This document shows, in pieces, positions 23,698 to 35,516 of a DNA stretch of 64,000 nucleotides (the first letter of the stretch is position 1; the number at the start of each line of letters is the position of its first letter). The translations under genes were made by a program, and so were the position numbers. Source of the DNA: Allodiplogaster sudhausi. Its lineage: Eukaryota > Nematoda > Chromadorea > Rhabditida > Diplogasteridae. Location: assembly GCA_945643635.1 (NCBI GenBank), contig CALZFC010000021.1:3236501-3300500 (forward strand). Reading direction: 5' to 3'. The notes below the pieces were generated by a model. It worked only from the letters and a program-made list of their open reading frames with translations, had not been told where the DNA came from and did not search any database.

Positions 23698-23977
23698 CGT
23701 GTGCGTTGTTATTGTCATATCTCTCAGAAAAAAATCAATTGTTGTAGATGCTGAAAATTTGTTTTGAATTTTATATCATTTTCTAAGGCCTTTTGCTTAG
23801 TTCGTATCATGTATATTTATTTGTTTATTAATCATCTATATTACAAATTTATTTGGCATGAACGGAGGTACAATTTTGAAAATCCAATTTTAATATAGTC
23901 GGAAAGAATGATTTGTACTGGGCAAGAAGATTGGTTAGGAAGTAGGCTTATCGAGTGGATTTGCACACATGGATATT

Positions 23978-24859
23978 CTAGTCAGTGTGAGTGCAGGCAG
24001 TGTGATGCTGCGGCATGGGGTACTTGCCCCAGCACTCCACCACCGCCTTGTCGCATTCGCACATCGCTGTTGGACACGACGCTTGCTTCGCTAAAACAAA
24101 GAGCATAAGATAACATATAAATATCACATATCTTTCCTTTATACTTATGTCATTCATATGCATATACCAAACTGCTGGAGAAAAACTCTCTCTCTTTCAA
24201 TCACTCTTCAATGACTGACGCTGGCAGACGGTGGTGTTGCCAACGCAGTCCCATCCGTAGTTGTACACGTACTCCTCGGGCGTGTTCGCGCACTTGTGAT
24301 TGTCGACGGCGGCATCGTAGCACTTGTCGTGAGCCATGCAGCACCTATCAAGACGGCTCATGTTGAACGAATTGTTCTCGTGATGAGGCTAAAGTGAACA
24401 GGTAAGATGCTGTATAAGTCTGACGCGTCAATATCGTCCATTGGCGTGTGTCGGCCTCCGGGGCCGCACCAGCAGCCGTAGTCGGCAAACAGGTAGACAC
24501 TGTGGCCGAGGTGGCACTCTGCTTGCTACAAGCAGACCATGCTTATTCCTCTTTCTCTATTTATATATTTCTCAAGATACACTAATGCATACAGCCATAA
24601 ATAGTACATTCATATCTACATATATAGCTCTTGCCATTCTATTACAGTTCTTAGTGAAACTGTATAGCACGCCAAACAGAGCTTGTCTACGCAGTATACA
24701 ACAACAAGTGGATCGCGGCTTGTATGTTGCAATGTTTCGTTTCCGTACCTTCTCCATGTTCCAGACTGCGAATATGTGCGGCTTAGGGAGGGAATTGTGC
24801 GGTGCAGCCAACACAGCGACCGCCGAACAGAGAAGAGCATGCGCTGCCGCGGTCTTCAT
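23978..24859 (-). CDS. Secreted phospholipase A2
   Basis: Exons 24749-24859, 24425-24525, 24220-24344, 23978-24090 sum to 450 nt, 149 residues. Secreted enzyme that hydrolyses the sn-2 acyl ester of phospholipids with Ca2+. Residues 1-20 or so are a signal peptide (MKTAAAHALLCSAVAVLAAP). The Ca2+ loop YGCWCGPGG lies at 53-61 and the catalytic CCMAHDKCY at 72-80 (His76-Asp77), followed by a C-terminal MCECDKAVVEC that supplies the second conserved Asp. Cys placement fits a structural, multi-disulphide sPLA2. Two acceptors six bases apart for the last exon are both in frame. It lies next to the ShKT gene on the same strand, about 1.2 kb away, too far to suggest an operon. I see no reason to call it anything but an ordinary secreted enzyme. 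Confidence 0.88.
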
Positions 24860-26099
24860 TTGTACACCTGGAACGGGAAACATCAGGGACAAGCACATGG
24901 AGCAGTTTGTGGAGAAGACTGTGATGAGCAGCGCGAGAAATCTTCTTCGTTTCAACTGATCGACAATATTAAGATGAAGAACAAACAAACAAAAACACAT
25001 CCCTAAAGTGATGATTCTTGTCATGAATAAGATGGGAAATAATTCCAGAATTATTATACTAGACTAACAGCAAACACAAGAGAGAGTTTGTACTTTAAGG
25101 GCTTCTATGTGTGTACATTTAAAGATATGCCAACATATTGAAGTGTCTGTGACATTAAAGCAGGCTTTTCTCTGACGCTCTAGCTCTTGTCGAAATTTCT
25201 AATCTTTCTCGCTTCCTTACGCGTTACGACACATTATCTGCAAGCGTAAGGTTCTGACAAAAAATATTTGCCGATAGTACATGTTTCAATTAATCTGATG
25301 AAAATTTCAGCTTCAACGCTTCATTATAGTAATCACATTGTCGCCAGTCGATTATTAATTTTATATTTATTACAGCTAGAATTAAATTTATTGGTGTGAG
25401 AAAAGTACGCGAAATTTTCGAAATCTGCGAGAAAAGAAAAGAAAGGGCAAAATGTAATATGTCGCAATTGAAGAAGGAAATGAAATTTTCACTACGATTT
25501 CGATGCTTGATTGCGCGGGAATTTATACATAGCAGCGTCTCGCGTCATTGACAGATTGTGCTTTTGCCCTTTATTCTGTCTAAGCCGGATCAGTTGCCGC
25601 CTTCGACCGGGCAAAGCCATTCATCCCTTATCAGCGAGAGGGTGGCTGGCAAGTAAGGCTCGACGCTCTCGTGACCCACTCTTTGGTTCTTTCTGTGTTT
25701 TTGCCCTTTCTAAATAATAAGCCCTTTTCTGGTTCTTTATGCCAGCCGCACCTACAATATGCTATTCCGTAACATACCGGACCTTGTCTTCTCATTTACA
25801 AAGAACAGACATCTAAGACAAATGATATAACTTTTTCATCGTATGACAACAAGCACTCTGAGCAAATGGAACTAATCACACTGGAATTTCACGATTAGCC
25901 AAGCACATTCCTATGTACACAAATGTGTCCAAGCACCAGGTCATAGAAGAAAACATTAAGATGATAATGGATGCAAAGATAATTATTTTATGCGCGAATG
26001 AAACGCCCAACTTCTCGTTGGCAGCAGCTTCATGTCGGAGGGAGACAAGTGGTAGATACATAGATGATGGATATATGTAACATTGGAGTGATGAAATCG
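24860..26099. other. Intergenic, no gene seen
   Basis: Spacer between the PLA2 start and the ShKT stop codon. AT-rich, with no supported exon on either strand. It must contain the PLA2 promoter and the ShKT 3' UTR. Confidence 0.45.
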
Positions 26100-26929
26100 T
26101 TATTTGCCGCCGCCGCCGGTTTGTGTGGTGGGAGTGGTCGGAGTCGTGGACGCGGTGGTGGAAGAGCAGAGATTGCACGTCGTGCCGCAGAACTGCATCT
26201 TCTGCTCTTGCGTGTAGAAGGTCGACGTGCAGAAGCCGTTCGCCACCCACACCGAGCAGCTGAACTATTCTGCCGTCATGACAAAGAACAGCCATGAATC
26301 CCCCAGCCACTTTCATCATGCATTTGATGAAATTGAAAAATTCCAATTTTAGCGACGTTAAAATGCTAAACGTATATTTGGCAAACACTCAATTTTTTAA
26401 TGATATGGAAATTCTCTATGGCGTACCGCGTGGTGGTGTCGGCGCAGGTGCCGGGCGCAACGGTGGACGGTGAAGTCACAGCAGCGCAGCTCGCGCAACA
26501 GAATTGTGTCTGAAAGAGAACATAGGATATTAGAGGTAATACATTTTAAAATCCACGCATATACATATGTGCTTCAATCTAGAAAATGGAGAAAGAGGTA
26601 TGCTATTGCAATAGAAATTTCCAATTAATCCAACCTTCTGGGCCTGAGTGTATCCCGGGTTCGTACAGAAACCGTTTCTCACCCACGATGCGCAGCTAAA
26701 TTATAAAATAAAAGTGTATATATGTACGTGAAGCTTGAAGCAAAAAAGTTATCATTATTGTCAAAATCTTCAACACTAGAATTTAGTGAATGTTCTCATT
26801 TTTATGCCTCTCAAAGAGTGATTTATCCTTGCAAAGTTATTACTTGGCGTTGGCGTCGGTGCATTGCGCATCTATTAGTGAGGCGGAGAGTGCGACGGCG
26901 AGACAGACAAAGAGGGCGGTGCGAGACAT
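26100..26929 (-). CDS. Secreted protein with two ShKT domains
   Basis: Exons 26844-26929, 26635-26695, 26427-26509, 26100-26259 sum to 390 nt, 129 residues. MSRTALFVCLAVALSASLIDA is the signal peptide. Two ShKT (six-Cys toxin-K-type fold) modules follow, each split by an intron: the first holds CASWVRNGFC then QFCCASC, the second CSVWVANGFC then QFCGTTCNLC. A Thr/Pro-rich linker joins them, and a Thr-rich tail ends in a Gly run and Lys. The two modules share the CxxWVxNGFCT core, so one probably arose by duplication. ShKT modules are abundant in nematode secreted proteins; function here is unknown. The C-terminal Thr cluster could be O-glycosylated. Confidence 0.85.
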
Positions 26930-28440
26930 TTTAACCGACGACGTAGGTAATGCGCTCAAGTGGAAAGATTAGTAAGTTATCAACTGTGCCAACTGGCTTC
27001 TATTTATTCGATGTCAGTTTGGGTCAATCTTGGCTGTTAATTATAGGTGAATGAGGGTGTTGTACTGGCCAGCGAAATGGAGAAAGTAACAGAATCTCGA
27101 ACAAGCAGAATGATTGTCCGGGGCGGCTCTTCCCTGAAACAATCGTCCTTGTCGTCTCCCCTTGTGCTCTCTCTCCTTTTATTATCTGTTTTGTCGTTTT
27201 GCCGTGTGAGTTCAGCCGGCCCATGTATCCAGATATCCATTTGCGTTATGACGAGAGTTTGATGGCGGAAATACTGGCATTCGAGAACATAGGAAGAGGT
27301 GATGGAGAGAGGACAATTGAAACAAAGAGTACTGCGGGAATGATTCTGATTAAAAACAAAGCTGCTTCATCTGCAACGCTGCCAAAGCTACTGTTCCGAT
27401 ACTACTGTTTACTTGCATGCCAAGCTCACTCTGCATTGCACTGTCTATCTCTACCTCCCCTTACACGAACACTTATCCGAATCCCTCTGCTTGAGCGAGG
27501 GCGTTGGGTCTTGCTTTGAGCAGAGTACGACAATAAGCGATTGACAAGGCTCACTGATCTCTCCACATTCCTCCTTTCTCTCTCTTGGTTTGCCTTATGA
27601 TTTGTTTGCGATGGCATCATTGTTCGGGATCATCGTCCCATCCTATACACTATGGCTGGCTTCTGTCCTAGAGAATGCGAATGCTTCGCAGCAATCTAAC
27701 AGGATCAAACAAAAACCTCGTGCAACAAACAAGGAAAGGTGATGCCTGATTTTGGAGTCGTGCAATAATCTACACATATTTAGACTGAATTTGTAACGCA
27801 GATCATAAAAATAGCGTGAAATTTTAAATTATAATTTATTACTATTTTCTTCTCGAAATTTTCAATTAATATGAATTCGACCTTAAACCATCACGCAATG
27901 TAATGGTACTAGAACCACTACTTTCACATTTTATTTTCAAACAACTAGGAACAAGATGGTTTCCTTTCATTTGTACATAGAACTGCTATTGTATTCATAA
28001 TCGCCTTACACATTTGTAACAGCCCCATCTCTATTTGCGCAACAGCTATGCTTAATACTCATGGTCAGCTATTATCTTAAATTAACATTGTTAGAGTCGG
28101 ATATCTGATCTACCAGATCCCATTCCCTTCAATTCCCTCAAAGTATTATCATGCTAGTTCATCCCACCTCTACCGGTTCATTCTTGGATTAATTCTCCAG
28201 TGGATTTCTACTGCCATATTATTAACGCCTGCGAAAATGTTTTTTTTAACCCAATTTTCGCATAAGGTCTATCCCGTCTACCTTAGCTGTTTCCGTTATC
28301 AAAGTATTTTAATATTAATTATTTCTAAATGTTACAAGTTTGTAAGATATACATACAAATGTACTTAACTTATTTGCCGACTTTCAGAACACTTCTTAAA
28401 AATATTCATTATTACACCGGTGGATATGTTCGATGACTAA

Positions 28441-28535
28441 AACATATACATATGTATGTATATACATATGTGATCAGCGAGAAAATTATGTCGAATGGTA
28501 CATACATACATACATACATACTTATGTATGTATAT
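28441..28535. repeat. TACATA/TATGTA simple-repeat cluster
   Basis: Alternating acatacatac and tatgtatgta runs of both polarities, able to form small hairpins. Similar clusters occur near 35215-35290 and 56585-56725. Confidence 0.6.
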
Positions 28536-28901
28536 GCATAGGTCATTGCATATCTCTAACATACTTTCGATTTCAACAGATTTTAATGAGGATTTTCTGT
28601 TACAGAAGATGCAGTAGTGTTTTAAATATACATATGTATATATGCACGAGGGCAGTCTGGTCGATTTCCACGATATTCGTCGTCCATAATCTCAATGGTT
28701 TGGATTTTGCAAATTGAAACAGAAATCGAGCAAACAATTAATGCAGCGATCAGTACGCCTACATGTTTATTCAATGTAATAAATGATAACAACTTATGAT
28801 AATAAGAGAAACGGATCTGTTCACCCCAAAGTGTATATAAAAATTTTATAACAGATTCTGCCTTGGAATTCAGAAAGCTTGTGCATTTCGACAGGCTCAT
28901 A

Positions 28902-28945
28902 CTTTATTGAAAACTTCTTTATTGAAAACTTCTTTATTGAAAACG
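28902..28945. repeat. 15-bp tandem triplication
   Basis: The unit ttctttattgaaaac occurs three times in succession, the first copy slightly degraded at its 5' side. Confidence 0.8.
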
Positions 28946-29113
28946 TACTCTTGCGAAATAGTGTAATGGTTTCGTTTTATTTCACCTCACATAAGACCCA
29001 ACTCTGAAGTTCGAATTGCTAAGTTCGTAGAAAAAAGTTGGTTAGTCATCATTGGGCAATGTGTGTTTCAATTGTGTCCCTACTTACTTTGCCACACGAA
29101 GTCTCTGACCGCA

Positions 29114-29116
<3 letters not shown>

Positions 29117-29152
<36 letters not shown>
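29117..29152. repeat. (GA)n microsatellite
   Basis: An uninterrupted GA run of about 36 bases followed by further GA-rich sequence to about 29275. Confidence 0.9.
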
Positions 29153-29157
<5 letters not shown>

Positions 29158-30096
29158 TGGCAGACATACACACTTAACACAACGGGAGAGGGAGTGGGCA
29201 GACCGTATATGTACACACATACAAAGAAAGAGAGAGCGAGAGGGAAAGAAAGATTGATAGAGAGATAGATAGAATGAAGTTAGATAAGGAGACGAAGAGA
29301 AAGACCAAGAGAAGGAAGGTGCCAAGAGTGCATGGAGCCTCTTGCCTCTTAGCTTATCGCTCGGCAGCCACATCGTATCAAGCAACAAGGTCTCTCTTCT
29401 TCTGCTCTTTACATCTTTACCTCTCTCAAAACACTCTCTATTTCTGCCCTCCTCAATCTTTCTCAATCTGTCTCTCTCTCAATTCTCCCGATCCATGCCT
29501 ACCTGAACGTACTGTGGTAGACACTTTCACAATTGCACCCAGCATATTTCTTCTTGATCTTTTCCAGCTTTCACTATCGATTCTCTTGTCTGTCTCTCAG
29601 GCTTCAGCACCTTCTCTCGCCGCCTAGCAACTCTATAATGTTCTTGAGAGTAATAGGCCACTTGTTCCCGCTGCATGCTTTTGCTAGCCCGACAACAAAC
29701 TACACGAGAAGAGTGCCAGGCAGCCGGCCCTTCCAGGTGGCGCGATTGCAACAGGCTTATATGTATGTATCTCGAGAGTTCGTGCAACATACACGCAATT
29801 GTCCTCAAGAAGATGCATTTTATTTTGTGCTATATTGGAAACTCCTTACTAGTTAAATATAGAAAATAAATGACTTTGTGATTTTGCAACAGATACGCAT
29901 ATATGGCCATAGATACTTTTTTGTGGCTTTTGTTAATACGTAGCAATCTACGATATATTATATATAATATTTAAGTGACTTCGCTTAATACGCTCAGAAT
30001 GTCTGTGCCCAAGTGTATACGCTTGACAGACTATAAATCGTGTTCCTTACTCTAGTGTCTGCGCAGGTGCGTGCATCGCTGTCTGTTCCTGGTGTC

Positions 30097-33063
30097 ATGT
30101 CAGAAGATTGCGACACAATGTAAGTTTTCAGATTTCGTTTTGCTAATGATATTTGTATATTATCAGATGTGTATGCAGGTATTTAGAGAGAAAAGCCTAT
30201 AAAAGAAGAATAATTGCTTATTTGATTGTATTCATTATCAATCAGAGGCGCGAATGGGGCCGGCGGCGGCGCCTCTTCCTCCTCGACGCGTCTCTGCCTC
30301 GTGTGCACGGCACGCTCCGACTCCGCTCACTTCGGCGTTGACTCGTGCCGCGCCTGCGCCGCCTTCTTCCGCCGCACCATCGCCATGAAGAAGAGGTCGG
30401 AGTGACATTGCATTCTCTCTACTTTCATTCTTATCATTTGATTTATTTTCATACTAGAATACCGGCATGATGTTAACATGCAGTAGAGTGAAGCAAACCA
30501 ACGCAATGCGAGATAAAAATCAGTAGTTCCTTGCAGGTACATTTGTCGTCAAGGAACTGGACGATGTAATGTTCACAAAGGTTACAAGATATTCTTTCGA
30601 ATAACTGAGAACAGCCTCCTATACTTTCCTTTTCAGACATGCGATTCATATGCAGAAAGTGCCGCTACGTCAAGTGTCTGTCATGCGGTATGCACCCAGA
30701 AAGTAAGCGATAAGCGAACTTTCGCATTTTCTTGACGATAGGAGAAATGGGTAAATCATGGTTTAGCAATTTTCCAATAGCAAAAAAAGACAAACAGTTG
30801 ATTTTTCTAAATGCTATTACGAACAATTTCTACTGTACTGAAAATAAACTCTTTTTAGTTGAGTTCGTCTTGTATCCTTGTGCAAACTTGTATGCAACTA
30901 TAAAAAAAAGTGTACTCTTTTCTCATTCAGATATTGTCTCAAAGAGTCGTTCTACGCTTTGCTTGAAATCCGAGTCGGGATCTGATCCGAACGCGTGGCT
31001 GCCACCTCCGTCATCCTCCGAAGCTGAGGTTCATACAGCATGTATTTCGCTATTTTGTCATAAGACGGACGGAGGGTGAACACGAGGATAGAAGTGAGTC
31101 CAAAGCAGAACCAACTTGTCTCAAATCAAGTACATATACTCTGAAAGGTCTGACCTTTCTATTCTGTGATAAACAAATAGGCTTAAAGTTCCTCCTTTCC
31201 ATCTTAAGGTCCTATTCGAGACTCATAGTTCAGACTCTGCTGCAAGCTGCAAGTGCCCAACGAATGAAAGAACACGAGCAACATGCCTCGTCAAGTTCTA
31301 TACCGCTGGCGTCCTCGCTGGAGGCAGTGACTCGGCGTCCCACGTTCGCCGAGCTCCAGAGCGCCGGCGTCGGGGCGAGCACGCCGCTGCTTCGACGAGT
31401 AGCCGAACAATACGCGTTCGTAGGTTTCATTAGTTAATTGAGACTTACACGTACAATGACAATTGGAATCATTACCGTAACCACATGCGGCCGGAGAATC
31501 TGGTCCCTGCACGCAGTAGCATGGGTATATCTCTCTAAAGCTGATGACTTGATGAGTTCAGCATCACTTGCATCGTTCGTCGAGCGAGTGAGAATGCCAT
31601 CGCGGTGACTACAATGCCGGGCGATCACAAGGGAGTCTTTGCGCACGCCATCCTCGATGCAGTCAGTCAGCAACAATTTTCTATGCTTTCTTTTGTGATA
31701 CTTTCCAAATATTTTTTCCCTCAAAAGTTGGTAATTTCAAATGAAATCGTTGATACCGTACCGGAAAGCTTTTGTTGTTGCTTCAAAATTTTGACTTATC
31801 CCGTTGACAGTTGCAGGACCAGCCTCGTCCAGCTACATTCCGCTCTCTAAACTTGTGTGCCAAGTCTGCGCTGTCCATGCTCGCCGACTTCGCTGCCAAT
31901 GTCTTCCAAAATGATTTTACCAGCTTGGAAGAAGGCGAAAAGGTTTGAGAAAGGATTATAAAAGAAGTTGAAGCACAGCCAGAAATACAATATTTCCATT
32001 GCAGTGGGTAATCATTCAGCACTTCATCTCGTGTCTCTGCCAGATGGAAGGAATGTACAGAACTTTTAAAGTATTTCCGACGACAGAATCCATGTACATA
32101 AGTTCATTCTTCTGAAAGATAGTGGTATTAAAAGATCCCGTTATTAGAAACAAAAGATATATTATACAGATGGATGGTGAGTTACATGACATATGTAGAC
32201 TCGAACAATCTCGACGTCTTCTTTTCTGATGCACCAGACAATGTCGACCTCAAGCGCGCGAGAGAGTCAATATTTTACGATCATTTTGCACAGTAAATTT
32301 AAACTATTTTATTTTCTGTTTCAGAACACGTGACTTGGTGATGTCTGTATATTTTTCAGGATGTTTTCCACGAATATCGCAGAAAATGTTGAATGTTCTA
32401 AGGACCTCTTCAAAGCTGCCGATCTCACCGAGACAGAGTTTTGTGCCGCCATGACACTAGTCTTCTGGCCAGCAAGTTGGATTTCGTTTAATTTGATTGA
32501 ATGTTTAGCCGTAAACTGGATGTTCTTTTAGCTGACAGTATTACGGTTTTTTTGTTTACAAGTCAATAGCTTTCTAATTATGCAAATATGCGACCTAATC
32601 TTCATTTTCGATTGCGCAGCACTGATGAAAGGCACGACACGTGTTCGCAAGATCGCTCTGCGAATTCGTGACACCGTCTTCCAGGAGTTGCATACTTATT
32701 ACAGGTTGGTTCAGTAGCTTAATATTACCTATGAGTATAGTGTTAATCTGGAATAATATTCTTGCAACAGCTAAAGGAATTACAGTATACTGAATTCTTT
32801 AGAGATGAGTTGCGGCTTGAAAATTACGCAGTTCGGCTCGGTCATCTTTCTGATGTCATCCATAACGCTGAGGTTTTAATTTTTAATTTAGCATTTACTC
32901 ATAAAAAGTAATCTCATCAGCCTAATGCCTTCTCCAGTTCTTTGACGCTCTCCTGTTCTTTCAGGCGGTCATGAGCAAGCTGCGTGAAGACATGGAAATC
33001 TATCGCCTATTGAACGTTTTCGACGAAAATTCGTTTGTTTATAATGTGATGCAAAGCTCGTAG
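30097..33063 (+). CDS. Nuclear hormone receptor (nematode supplementary NHR)
   Basis: Ligand-regulated transcription factor. Exons: 30097-30119, 30246-30395, 30537-30580, 30637-30702, 30931-31028, 31234 to about 31400, one or more uncertain exons to about 31660, then 31817-31942, 32005-32093, 32170-32292, 32360-32475, 32620-32704, 32803-32872, 32965-33063 (TAG). The DNA-binding domain has CLVC then HFGVDSCRACAAFFRR (first zinc finger and P-box), then a second finger ICRQGTGRC to ICRKCRYVKCLSCGMHPE. The CRACAAFFRR recognition helix is typical of the expanded nematode NHRs related to HNF4. The ligand-binding domain shows helical blocks such as ALSMLADFAANVFQNDF, WVIIQHFISCL, IRDTVFQELHTYY and LRLENYAVRLGHL. 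The middle of the LBD (31400-31660) is not resolved; one candidate intron there is only 35 nt. Confidence 0.85.
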
Positions 33064-33184
33064 ACGAAATGTCTTCCTTCATATTTTGTAACATGAACTC
33101 ATGACAATTGTACAATGTGTCTATGAACAGAATACCTCGAATGCTGTGAGAAGATAATGAATTAAAACTTTTACCAATTTACAT

Positions 33185-33440
33185 ATGTAGTATGTTGCCA
33201 AGAATTGCAATGTTGGTCAAAATCTGAATAAATGCCGAAATATAGAGATTTCTTAACATTACTAATAGATCTTTAATCTTAAATCAGTAGAATTACACAG
33301 TTTATATTTTTATGGAGAAAGGACGAATTTAAAATGAAACTATGTACACCAGAACCTCAGTGAACTATTCATCTTCTTTTCGGAGACACTACCGGAAAAG
33401 GCACAAACAGTCAACACCGATGCAATATCCTTGAAAAGAA
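33185..33440 (-). pseudogene. Relic of an iGluR-like gene (copy A)
   Basis: The plus strand around 33345-33430 aligns base by base with the first exon of the iGluR-like copies at 47.2, 59.3 and 62.8 kb; the minus strand still reads VPFPVVSPKRR where intact copies read EPFPTLSPSR. Around 33195-33230 the exon-2 start matches the 47.05-kb copy (shared tgttgcc.agaat.gca pattern, then gtcaaaatctga). Both pieces carry stops. It lies just after the NHR stop codon, so the NHR 3' UTR may overlap it. Confidence 0.6.
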
Positions 33441-34173
33441 CTCGTAGCGGGCAAGGAGGATTGTGCATCCAGGATATGTTAAAGGAAGCACGTTTTGCAA
33501 AATTGGCCGAGGCATTAGTATCTCGTAATCGGCCCGATACAACGATAAATTTAGTTGAATTGAATTGTAATTAGTATACATCATGCATGTTCATATGAAG
33601 GAGTCCAAATTGATGTAAATACTGAAACATCTTCATTACTTGGCAACTATGTTCTTCACAAAATCAACAAGAGGCATCCTCATATGTTGCGAAAAATTTG
33701 AACACTACCCTCACCAAATTCAACACGAAAAAACCATGGCAAATATTATCTTAATATCAAATAACCTTTGATATTCTAACTTGAGAACTCTCTTGCCAAT
33801 GATGAACGTTTAGGAATTATCATATTTTTGTTGTAAACATTTTAACTACCTTGCTACATAAGATGTGCTCTATAGAAAAGTTTCGATTAGAAGAATGATA
33901 ACTGTAGTTAGTTTACATCATCAAATCATATGATAATCAGGAAGGGTGGCCTGTCTGACAATGAGATTCTGTCTCTATGCAACGCATGAAGAGAGTTGAG
34001 AGTTGCATTGATTGAAAGTGATTTTGTAGAGGGAGATCTATACAAGAAACACTTTATTTTCTCAGCAGGGATTGAAGAAATGGAAACCAGAAAGCGATCT
34101 GAAATGTAGTAACAGTGATGTTTGGTTTGAGCGAATGACAAACAGCGAACATAAAATAATAAAGAAATACATT
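33441..34173. other. Spacer with a block also present near 47.8-48.0 kb
   Basis: Around 33595-33725 the sequence resembles 47830-47990: aaggagtccaaattgatgta against aaggagccaaaattgatata, then tatgttgcgaaaaatttga against catgttgcgaagaattcga, with a shared tctcaccaaattca-like end. With copy A this shows a duplicated segment in the same order as at 47 kb. No intact gene seen. Confidence 0.45.
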
Positions 34174-34540
34174 TTAGGTCTTGCCGGTGGTAGTTGCGCC
34201 TGTTGTAGTCTCATCAGTGGACTGAGTGACAGTAGGGCGAGCAGGGCTGGCACTACGCAGGCTTCGGTACTCGGCGAACAACAACGCTGCCTGAACAGGC
34301 ATCTTTATCTCGGAAGGCCATAATAATTAAGAAAAATGGAAAAAGAAGAATTAATTGGGTAGGCATAAACAGATTATGAAGATGGAGAATGAAGGAAAGG
34401 CTGACAATGCAGAAAGTAGCAACAGATGCAACGAAGAAGACGATTGAGACAAAGCAGAGGAGGCCAGCCGTGGCCAGTTCATCGCACACTTCAAGCTCTC
34501 TTTCATTCAACAGGCCAACTATTCTTCGAACTGTGTACAT
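34174..34540 (-). CDS. Putative small single-pass membrane protein
   Basis: Two exons, 34406-34540 and 34174-34290, join in phase 0 to give 83 residues. An N-terminal amphipathic part (MYTVRRIVGLLNERELEV) is followed by a hydrophobic helix crossing the splice junction (about LLCFVSIVFFVASVATFCI then AALLFAEYRSLR), a basic stop-transfer stretch and a Thr-rich tail ending TTTGKT. The continuity of the helix across the junction is the main support. No family recognised; the true start may lie further upstream because the frame is open. Confidence 0.4.
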
Positions 34541-34864
34541 TTTCCACCTTGTGATATAAAACGTCAATCGCTGAAAAAAGCTTCGTATTCGAAGAGAGAA
34601 TTGTCTTCTAACTGGCTGCGTCTTCTGCGAAGGAAGATGTCGGAAGACGACGAAGAGGGAACGCGACCAGAACTCGCTCGTCAAATTGTGGGAAATGAGA
34701 TAGCAGATGATGAAAAACAGTTAATGCATGAGAAAGGCAAAGGGTATTCAACGTACATCGATTGTCAAATTGGACACGGTCTTTCTTTTTCACTGAGAAA
34801 TATTTCAGAATAAAAATATAAATTAAAAGATAGTTTATAAACATATATCCGTATTCAAGAAGTG

Positions 34865-35010
34865 ACGATAGCTGAGATTACTGTGGATCCGGAAGTGAAT
34901 CCGATCGATATCCTTATTGAAGGAACACTGTCTCCTGGTATCCCTCGAGCTCATGGATAGACCGATCTCCACTTTACGCTGAATTGCAACTGGCAAAGAG
35001 AAAGCCCGTG
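34865..35010 (+). pseudogene. Broken copy of the gene fragment at 52.9-53.3 kb
   Basis: Reads AEITVDPEVNPIDILIEGTL, matching AEIILDREVKPIDILIEGTL at about 53059-53118. Many differences fall on third codon positions, which suggests past selection as plus-strand coding DNA, but this copy has an in-frame TAG shortly after. Family unknown. Confidence 0.5.
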
Positions 35011-35516
35011 AAACAAAAAAATGGAGAACTCGAGAAGCTTCCGTGAAATAGAGTACCACATCTGCATGCACTTTTTTGACGTGAATTTAAGCAGTTTCAA
35101 CTACATATATCAACACAAGAGGCTATTTGACGAAATTTAATGAAACTAGGTTTTTTTAAATGTAAAAGTGAATAACTCTTTTAAAAGACGTACAAAGCAG
35201 TTTTGTGGTTGATCATACATACATACATAGGTGTAAATCCGGCCTGTTTTGTGAACTGTTACTTGAACCATTGTAATATGCATACATACATAGGTTTAAT
35301 TACCCAAGTTTGAGAGCGGTCGGTCCGCGCTTTGCTCCTCTCAAGAGCCGGCCCGACTTCCTTTCGCGACGCCCCTCGTGCCTGGGGGGCCTAACCCACT
35401 TCAACAGGCACAAAAACAGGTTCACCTCCATCTTAAGAAGACATCTTTTTCCTGCCCGGCCATAGCTCTTCCCCTTGGGCCAAGGGCAATACCGAATTTG
35501 ATCTACTGGCCCCTTC

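Larger units (their letters stand above)
26930..30096. other. Intergenic, no gene seen
   Basis: About 3 kb without a supported exon. It holds a palindromic TACATA-type repeat cluster (28441-28535), a 15-bp triplication (28902-28945) and a pure (GA)n run (29117-29152). The open frames around 27.2 and 29.3 kb have simple-sequence composition and no family features. The NHR promoter should lie at its right end. Confidence 0.45.

Noticed and set aside
24219..24345. A possible 1-nt frameshift in the PLA2 gene
   Set aside because: On recounting the bases near 24240 the exon is 125 nt and the four exons sum to 450 nt in frame.
27199..27519. 106-codon plus-strand frame in the 27-30 kb gap
   Set aside because: No signal, domain, splice or codon-bias support.
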